This document shows, piece by piece, positions 59,397-64,000 of a stretch of DNA of 64,000 nt. Every line of letters starts with the position of its first letter. The first letter of the stretch is position 1. The translations under genes were made by a program, and so were the position numbers. Source of the stretch: Methylobacterium sp. J-090 (GTDB lineage Bacteria > Pseudomonadota > Alphaproteobacteria > Rhizobiales > Beijerinckiaceae). A model generated the notes under the pieces. That model was not told the DNA's origin. It was given only the letters and a program-made list of their open reading frames with translations, and ran no database searches. The DNA is taken from positions 36,132 to 100,131 of the forward strand of contig NZ_JAKSXV010000097.1 of NCBI RefSeq assembly GCF_022829345.1. The letters run 5' to 3'.

Positions 59397-60287
59397 TCAG
59401 GGGTTGCGGGACTGGTCCACGGCACCGAAACGCGCCTCGATGGCGGCGGCGAGGCGATCGACCATGGTCTCGACGGGAACGTCGGAGGTGTCGACCACGG
59501 AGGGCGCACGCGCGTAGAGCGGCTCGCGGCTGGCGAGCACCGCCCTGAGCTCCTGCATGGCCGACGGGTGGTCGCCCGTGGTCGCGAGGTCGCCCTGCTC
59601 GCGCACGCGCTGCATGTGCTCCTCGGGCCGTGCCCGCAGCCAGATCGTGAAGAACGCCTGCAGCAGGAGATCGTAGGTCAGGGGCTCGGCGACGATGCCG
59701 CCGCTGGTCGCCAGGATGAGGGGCCCGGGATGCTCGGTGAGGCGGCGCAGGGCCGCCTGCTCCAGGCGGCGGTAGCCCTCCTGGCCATAGATCGCGAAGA
59801 TCTCCTTGACCGACAGGGCGTTCTCGCGCTCGATCTCGGCGTTCAGCTCGATGAACGCCCAGCCCAGGCGCTCGGCGACTCGCCGCCCGAGGGTCGATTT
59901 GCCCGCACCCCGCAGGCCGATCACGGCGACCCGGGGCTGCGGCGCGTCACCGCCGGCCGGGGCCTGCCCCGACAGGATGCCCTTGGCCAGGGCGATCTGC
60001 TCGCTCGACGCCTGGCCGAGGAGATCGCGGACCACGTGCCAGTCCGGCGTCGTGTCCTGGCCGGCGATGAGGTCGTCGAGGCGCACGCCCATGGCGTTGG
60101 CGACCCGGCGCAGGAGGATGATCGAGACGTTGCCCTGCCCGCTCTCGAGCTGCGCGATGTAGCGCTCGGACAGGCCGGACGTCTGCGACAGGAGCTTGCG
60201 CGAGAGTCCGCGGACGGTGCGGGCGTGCCGGACGCGCCGGCCCAGCTCTGCCAGGAAGGTCGATTCTTGTTCTGCCGCGCCGGCCAT
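59397..60287 (-). CDS. BoxR/BzdR-like regulator: XRE-type HTH fused to shikimate-kinase domain
   Basis: A 296-residue fusion. Residues ~12-75 are a Cro/CI HTH: 'LGRRVRHARTVRGLSRKLLS' and 'SERYIAQLESGQGNVSIILL'. Residues ~115-290 are a shikimate-kinase fold with P-loop 'VIGLRGAGKSTLGRRVAERL', then 'FIELNAEIERENALSVKEIF' and 'TSGGIVAEPLTYDLLL'. In BzdR and BoxR this domain binds benzoyl-CoA to relieve repression of aromatic degradation. No box, bzd or other aromatic pathway gene is near, so the ligand here is open. Confidence 0.9.
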   Translation of the reverse strand: MAGAAEQESTFLAELGRRVRHARTVRGLSRKLLSQTSGLSERYIAQLESGQGNVSIILLRRVANAMGVRLDDLIAGQDTTPDWHVVRDLLGQASSEQIALAKGILSGQAPAGGDAPQPRVAVIGLRGAGKSTLGRRVAERLGWAFIELNAEIERENALSVKEIFAIYGQEGYRRLEQAALRRLTEHPGPLILATSGGIVAEPLTYDLLLQAFFTIWLRARPEEHMQRVREQGDLATTGDHPSAMQELRAVLASREPLYARAPSVVDTSDVPVETMVDRLAAAIEARFGAVDQSRNP

Positions 60288-60751
60288 GCCGTCGTTCGTC
60301 TTCTCGATTGGCGGACAGGCCGGGGGCCTGCGCAACTCTTGATCTCAGGCCCACCGCTCTCCGACACCATAAAGTGGTAGGTCGGAGCGATAATGCTTCG
60401 GCGGAAGGATCGATATCTCTATCAGGTCCAGATCCGGAAAAATTATGTCGATGCGGCACTGTACGAAACAGGATTAATAAGCCTGCGGCGGCGTACCGAA
60501 AACCGCTTGGGCCAAAAATCCTGTGCGGTGCAGCATGTGAGGCGTGGGACGGGCGAGTGCAAGCGGTCCGGCCTCCGCACGCGAAGGGAAAATCCGGGCC
60601 CAACGGGACAAGGCGCAGCGCGGCCTGTTCCGCCGGGAAGCGGGAATGGCCCCGCAGGGGCGGCGCGAAAGACTCGAGCCGTGTCGAATCGCGAGGGAAA
60701 GTTCGTCGGGCAGGTGTGCCCGGCCGGTTTCGCGGCGCGGAAAGTGCCGCC
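60288..60751. other. Gap upstream of the BoxR-like gene
   Basis: This gap of 464 nt lies between the lytic transglycosylase stop and the regulator start, with an A/T-rich patch around 60390-60530. It should hold the promoter of the regulator. No gene or clear operator could be supported. Confidence 0.5.
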
Positions 60752-61672
60752 CTACTGGTCGGCGGGCAGCGCCGAGGCTTCGAGGACCGGCGCGGCGGCG
60801 GCCTTCTTCGCGACAATCGGTCGCCCTGCCGAGGCGAGCAGGACGGCCGAGGGCCGGCGCGGCGGCAGGGGCACCTCGACGCGCTCGCTCGGCGCCGTCT
60901 CCGTCGCTAGCGCTTGCGAGGCCGCCGGCGCTTGTGAAGCCATGGGGGCCGGGGCGGGCGCGAGGGGCGCGATGGCGGCCGGCGCCGGGTCGAGGCTCGC
61001 CATCGCCGTGGGTGCGACCGAACCCGAGAGGCCGGCCGGCCGGCGCGGCGGCAGCGGAACCTCGACGCGCTCCGTCGGGATGGCGTTGGCCGTCGGGCTC
61101 GGCGCGTAGGCCAGGGCGGTGTTGGCGGCGGCGAGATTGGGATCGACGGGATTGGAGCCGACCGATGCCGTGCGGTCGAAGGCGCTGGTGAAGGCGGCGC
61201 CGGATTTGGCCCCGGAGGCGACGGTCGTCACGCCCTCGGGCACGTCCGCCTCGATGCCGAGGCGCTTGGCGGCGTAGTAGTAGCCGCGGTTGTAGTAGCC
61301 GTAGGCCCGGGCGAGGTCGCCCTTGGCGGTCTTGTAGGCGCCGGCGAGGTAGGCGATGCCGTAGCGCAGGTTCACCGCCGGATCGAACAGCCCGGCCGCG
61401 TCGCCCTGATAGCCGAGGCCGCGGGCCGTGGCGGGCTTGATCTGCATCAGGCCGAGCGCGCTGCCGCCCTTGGCGTTCGGGTTGTAGTTGCTCTCGCGCT
61501 TCACGACCGCGTGGACGAAGCTCGCCGGAACGCCGGCGGCGCGGGCCTGCTCCTCGATCAGCGCGTCGATGTTGTCCCGTGCGGCCTTGCCCTGGGCGAG
61601 GGCCGGAGCGGGCAGGATCTGGACCGGGATGGCCAACGCGGCGACGGCGAGGAGCAGGAGGCGCTGGTTCAT
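60752..61672 (-). CDS. Lytic transglycosylase
   Basis: A 306-residue exported SLT-fold enzyme. A signal peptide ends near 'APALAQGK'. The catalytic Glu is in 'VVKRESNYNPNAKGGSALG', followed by 'LGLMQIKPATARGLGY' and 'LARAYGYYNRGYYY'. The C-terminal half is low-complexity Ala/Pro-rich and repeats 'ERVEVPLPPRRP' twice. It cleaves peptidoglycan glycans. The repeat may anchor or bind a partner. Confidence 0.9.
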   Translation of the reverse strand: MNQRLLLLAVAALAIPVQILPAPALAQGKAARDNIDALIEEQARAAGVPASFVHAVVKRESNYNPNAKGGSALGLMQIKPATARGLGYQGDAAGLFDPAVNLRYGIAYLAGAYKTAKGDLARAYGYYNRGYYYAAKRLGIEADVPEGVTTVASGAKSGAAFTSAFDRTASVGSNPVDPNLAAANTALAYAPSPTANAIPTERVEVPLPPRRPAGLSGSVAPTAMASLDPAPAAIAPLAPAPAPMASQAPAASQALATETAPSERVEVPLPPRRPSAVLLASAGRPIVAKKAAAAPVLEASALPADQ

Positions 61673-61885
61673 GCGGTGACCCGGATCGTCCTTGTTCTGA
61701 ACGGTCAAGGTCGGGGCCAAATGAGGCTGGAAAGCGGCTCCCTGCCCCGATTGCGGCGGCAGGCCCGGGCTTTCCCCGTGTGCTGTGGCGCACATGATAC
61801 ACGCTCTGGAAACATGCGCGGCGCGCCCGCGTCGAATTTCGCAGTCCGCGCAAGGGTCTGGCGCGACGGCGGCCCGCCGGGGACC

Positions 61886-62710
61886 TCAGGCCGGAAGGCG
61901 GTGCAAAACGAATTCGTCGATGGCGCGGGAAAAACCATCGCTGTCGTTGTCCGCGGTCACGGCACGGGCCGCCGCCCGCACGGCCGGGGCGGCGTTGCCC
62001 ATGGCGATGGACAGGCCGCTGCGGGCGAACATCGGCACGTCGTTGCCGGCATCCCCCAGGGTGGCGATGCGGGCGCGGTCGATCCCGAGGCGCCGGCTCA
62101 TGGCGTCGACGAAGCCCCCCTTCCCGGCGCCGGCCGGCGTCACGTCGAGGTAGTAGGGCTGGGAGCGGTGGACGTCGGCCCCCTCCCCCAGGGCGGCGGC
62201 CAGACGGGTCTCGCAGGTGGCGAGGTGCGCCGTATCCGCGCTGACCCCGACGATCTTGGCGGCGTGCTCGAGGAGCGGGTCGAGGCTGGCCACCACGGTC
62301 GGCTCCGCCCCGAGGGTGCGCCGTTCGAGGTCGGTGTAGGGGCCCCGCGGGTCGCGCAGGTTCCAGGTCCCGTGCGCGAACACCCAGATGTCGAGGCCGT
62401 CCCGCGCCAGCCGTGCGACGGCGTCCCGCGCGATGGCGGCCGGGATCAGGGTCTCCGACAGGACGCCGAAATCGGGGGCGACGACGGTGCTGCCGTTGAA
62501 CGCGCCGAGCGGCAGGCGCAGGTCGAGATCCGCCACCAGGGCGGCGAGGCCCATGGGCGGCCGGCTCGACGCGACGGTGAAGCCGATGCCGGCCTCTCCG
62601 AGGCGCCGCACCGCCGCGCGGGTGGCCGGCGTCAGGCGCTTGTCCGTGGTCACCAGGGTGCCGTCCACGTCGGAGATGACGAGGGCGATGGGCGGGGCGG
62701 ATGCGTCCAT
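61886..62710 (-). CDS. HAD-superfamily Cof-type sugar-phosphate phosphatase
   Basis: A 274-residue HAD IIB hydrolase. Motif I 'VISDVDGTLVTTDKRL' (catalytic Asp pair), motif II 'FTVASSRPPMG', the Lys in 'GAGKGGFVDAMSRRLGI' and motif IV 'IATLGDAGNDVPMF' are all intact. It would dephosphorylate a sugar phosphate or flavin precursor. It lies 7 nt after gluconokinase on the same strand. Confidence 0.88.
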   Translation of the reverse strand: MDASAPPIALVISDVDGTLVTTDKRLTPATRAAVRRLGEAGIGFTVASSRPPMGLAALVADLDLRLPLGAFNGSTVVAPDFGVLSETLIPAAIARDAVARLARDGLDIWVFAHGTWNLRDPRGPYTDLERRTLGAEPTVVASLDPLLEHAAKIVGVSADTAHLATCETRLAAALGEGADVHRSQPYYLDVTPAGAGKGGFVDAMSRRLGIDRARIATLGDAGNDVPMFARSGLSIAMGNAAPAVRAAARAVTADNDSDGFSRAIDEFVLHRLPA

Positions 62711-62717
62711 GGGCGGT

Positions 62718-63272
62718 CTATGTCTCCTGTTGGCCCTCCTCCAATCCCAAACGGACCGCGATCGTTGCGGCGATGGCGTCGGCGGGCGCGTCGATGCCGA
62801 CCACGACCGCGTTCTCCTCCGCTGCCGGCGGTTCCAGGATGGCGAACTGGGTGTCGAGGAGGGCGGCCGGCATGAAGTGCCCCCGGCGATGGGCGAGCCG
62901 CCCCTCGATGAGGTCGCGGTCACCCGCCAGATAGGCGATCCTGACCTCGGGGCGTCCGCGCACGAGGGCGTCGCGATAGGCCCGCCGCAGGGCCGAGCAG
63001 ACCACGATTCCGGGCTCGCGGGTCTGGAGCCGGGTGTCGATCCAGGCGCCGATGGCGGCGAGCCAGGGCGTCCGGTCGTCGTCGTCCAGGGGATGACCTG
63101 CGCGCATCTTGGCGACGTGCGCGGCGCTGTGGAAATCGTCCCCGTCGACGAAGGCCCAGCCGAGGCGCTCCGCCAGGCAGGCCGCCACGGTGCTCTTGCC
63201 CGAGCCCGAGACGCCCATCACCACGATCACGCCGGGTCCCCGGTCGAGGGAAGGGAGGGGGCCTGCCTGCAT
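62718..63272 (-). CDS. gntK: Gluconokinase
   Basis: A 184-residue GntK. P-loop 'VVMGVSGSGKSTVAACLAER', 'FVDGDDFHSAAHVAKMRAGH', 'PLDDDDRTPWLAAI' and 'GRLAHRRGHFMPAALLDTQF' are the family motifs. It makes 6-phosphogluconate. The ATG at 63272 places the P-loop normally. It is first in a two-gene operon with the HAD hydrolase. The gap to the next gene is 290 nt with nothing recognised. Confidence 0.93.
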   Translation of the reverse strand: MQAGPLPSLDRGPGVIVVMGVSGSGKSTVAACLAERLGWAFVDGDDFHSAAHVAKMRAGHPLDDDDRTPWLAAIGAWIDTRLQTREPGIVVCSALRRAYRDALVRGRPEVRIAYLAGDRDLIEGRLAHRRGHFMPAALLDTQFAILEPPAAEENAVVVGIDAPADAIAATIAVRLGLEEGQQET

Positions 63273-63562
63273 GGTGATCTCGGGTCCGAAGTCGGGGAAA
63301 GGGGCGGGCGGAAAGGGCGTGGGCGGGGAAGCGGCGGGAGCCGGTGGAGTGTGGCCCGCCCACGGGGAATGGTCCACGCCGCCGATCGAGGGGATGGACG
63401 GTGGTGGCGCCGGGAGGCACATGCGGGCATCGCGACCCCGGTGCACAGCGGGGACGATTCCGGCGCCGGGCCGGTCCTGGTGGGACTGTGACCCCCCCGC
63501 CACGGACAGGGCGGTGGCGATGGTCTAGGCAGCGGATGAGAGAAACCGACAGGCGATCCTGC

Positions 63563-64000
63563 ATGCGCGTTCTGCCCCTGGCCCTCTGCACCGCCCTGGC
63601 GGTGTCGGGCTGCTCCTCGATCCTCCCCGGTGCGGGTCCGACGACGGGCGCCATCGTGGCCGGGGCCGACGTCTCGACGAGCGAGGGCACCGTCGCGCGC
63701 TACGAGATCGTCGATCTCCCCCCCGCCCCCGTCGCGGCTCTGCGCGGACGGCCGCGGGACATCCTGCTGGCCTCCTCCGGCGAACACCGGCCCTCCCTGG
63801 CGCCGTTCATCGGGGCCGCCGCTTTCGTCACCGTCTCGGGCGAGGCCGTGAGCGGTGCGCGCGTGCCCCTGTCCGGCAAGGGCGACCGCCTCCTCGACGT
63901 CGTCGCCACCGCCGGCGGCGTGAAGGCGCCCGTCAACGAGACCTTCGTCCGGCTCTCGCGCGGCAACCTCACCGCCACGGTGCCGCTCACCACCATCGTC
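63563..64000 (+). CDS. Polysaccharide-export lipoprotein (Wza/BexD-like), partial, with apparent internal loss
   Basis: An open frame from ATG 63563 runs off the window edge (at least 146 residues). It starts with lipobox 'LAVSGCSSILPG' and continues through 'RYEIVDLPPAPVAALRGRPR' and 'GEHRPSLAPFIG'. It then jumps to 'FVTVSGEAVSGARVPLSGKG' and 'LLDVVATAGGVKAPVNETFV', which is the SLBB part. In typical Wza-like exporters an 80-100 residue Poly_export domain lies between; here it is absent while the frame stays open. It may be an in-frame deletion or a naturally short form. Confidence 0.7.
   Translation, partial: MRVLPLALCTALAVSGCSSILPGAGPTTGAIVAGADVSTSEGTVARYEIVDLPPAPVAALRGRPRDILLASSGEHRPSLAPFIGAAAFVTVSGEAVSGARVPLSGKGDRLLDVVATAGGVKAPVNETFVRLSRGNLTATVPLTTIV

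Noticed and set aside
1..64000. CRISPR arrays, tRNA or rRNA genes
   Set aside because: No regularly spaced repeats beyond the tandem and direct repeats listed, and no cloverleaf with a GGTTCRA arm and CCA end was found by eye. A tRNAscan-SE run could overturn this.

Overview
The window comes from a high-GC alphaproteobacterial methylotroph of the Methylobacterium/Methylorubrum type. The evidence is a complete calcium-type methanol dehydrogenase cluster in the order mxaF-J-G-I-R-S-A-C-K-L-D-E-H-B (about 28.4-41.6 kb), the very GC-rich codon use, TTAA-N7-TTAA motifs matching the alphaproteobacterial CtrA box, and alphaproteobacterial gene orders such as rlpA-dac-tmk-holB-metG-tatD. No tRNA, rRNA, CRISPR array or complete insertion sequence was seen.

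Layout. 0-2.1 kb: a PaoABC-type molybdenum aldehyde oxidoreductase operon on the minus strand, cut by the window edge. 2.4-8.4 kb: a minus-strand metal-efflux island made of an RND pump, its adaptor, a DUF305 protein and a small Cys/His-rich secreted protein; three of the four carry His-rich stretches. 8.5-13.6 kb: cobF, a ClpP-fold-like membrane protein, a lower-GC VOC gene, a PAS protein, and a ParA/ribbon-helix-helix pair behind a perfect CtrA-like box. 14-22.6 kb: cell-wall and replication housekeeping genes (rlpA, D,D-carboxypeptidase, tmk, holB, metG, tatD, a metallo-beta-lactamase-fold enzyme), interrupted by a BrnT/BrnA toxin-antitoxin module whose toxin has an early in-frame stop. 22.6-28.3 kb: an SGNH hydrolase, an orphan minimal nucleotidyltransferase, the alkylation-repair pair alkA-ada, a DMT transporter and a trypsin-like protease.

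28.4-41.6 kb: the mxa cluster. MxaF and MxaI form the periplasmic dehydrogenase, MxaG is its cytochrome c-L acceptor, MxaJ and MxaRSACKLD serve assembly and calcium insertion, MxaE and MxaH are secreted proteins of unknown role, and MxaB is a response regulator. Three intergenic palindromic repeats divide the cluster into FJGI, RSAC, KLD and EHB. A long dyad lies in the mxaF leader.

41.6-53.7 kb: two flavoproteins, two secreted proteins of unknown role, cysC, thrS, a 2-hydroxycarboxylate transporter, yidD, an IscU-like scaffold, folE, hisI, a patatin, a CBS protein and a rhomboid protease. 53.8-58 kb: a possible CtrA/c-di-GMP neighbourhood with a PAS_5 protein, a PilZ protein, tandem LapG-like cysteine peptidases and a small membrane protein; three CtrA-like boxes lie here. 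58-64 kb: a DUF3126 protein, cysE, a BoxR-like HTH-shikimate kinase regulator, a lytic transglycosylase, a HAD hydrolase, gluconokinase, and a polysaccharide-export lipoprotein at the edge that seems to lack its usual export domain.

Two families of intergenic inverted repeats recur, four copies of one and two of the other. No wholly new multi-gene system is evident. The most informative leads are the repeat-partitioned mxa operon, the mxaF leader dyad, the clustered CtrA boxes, the orphan BoxR-like regulator and the two apparently damaged genes.
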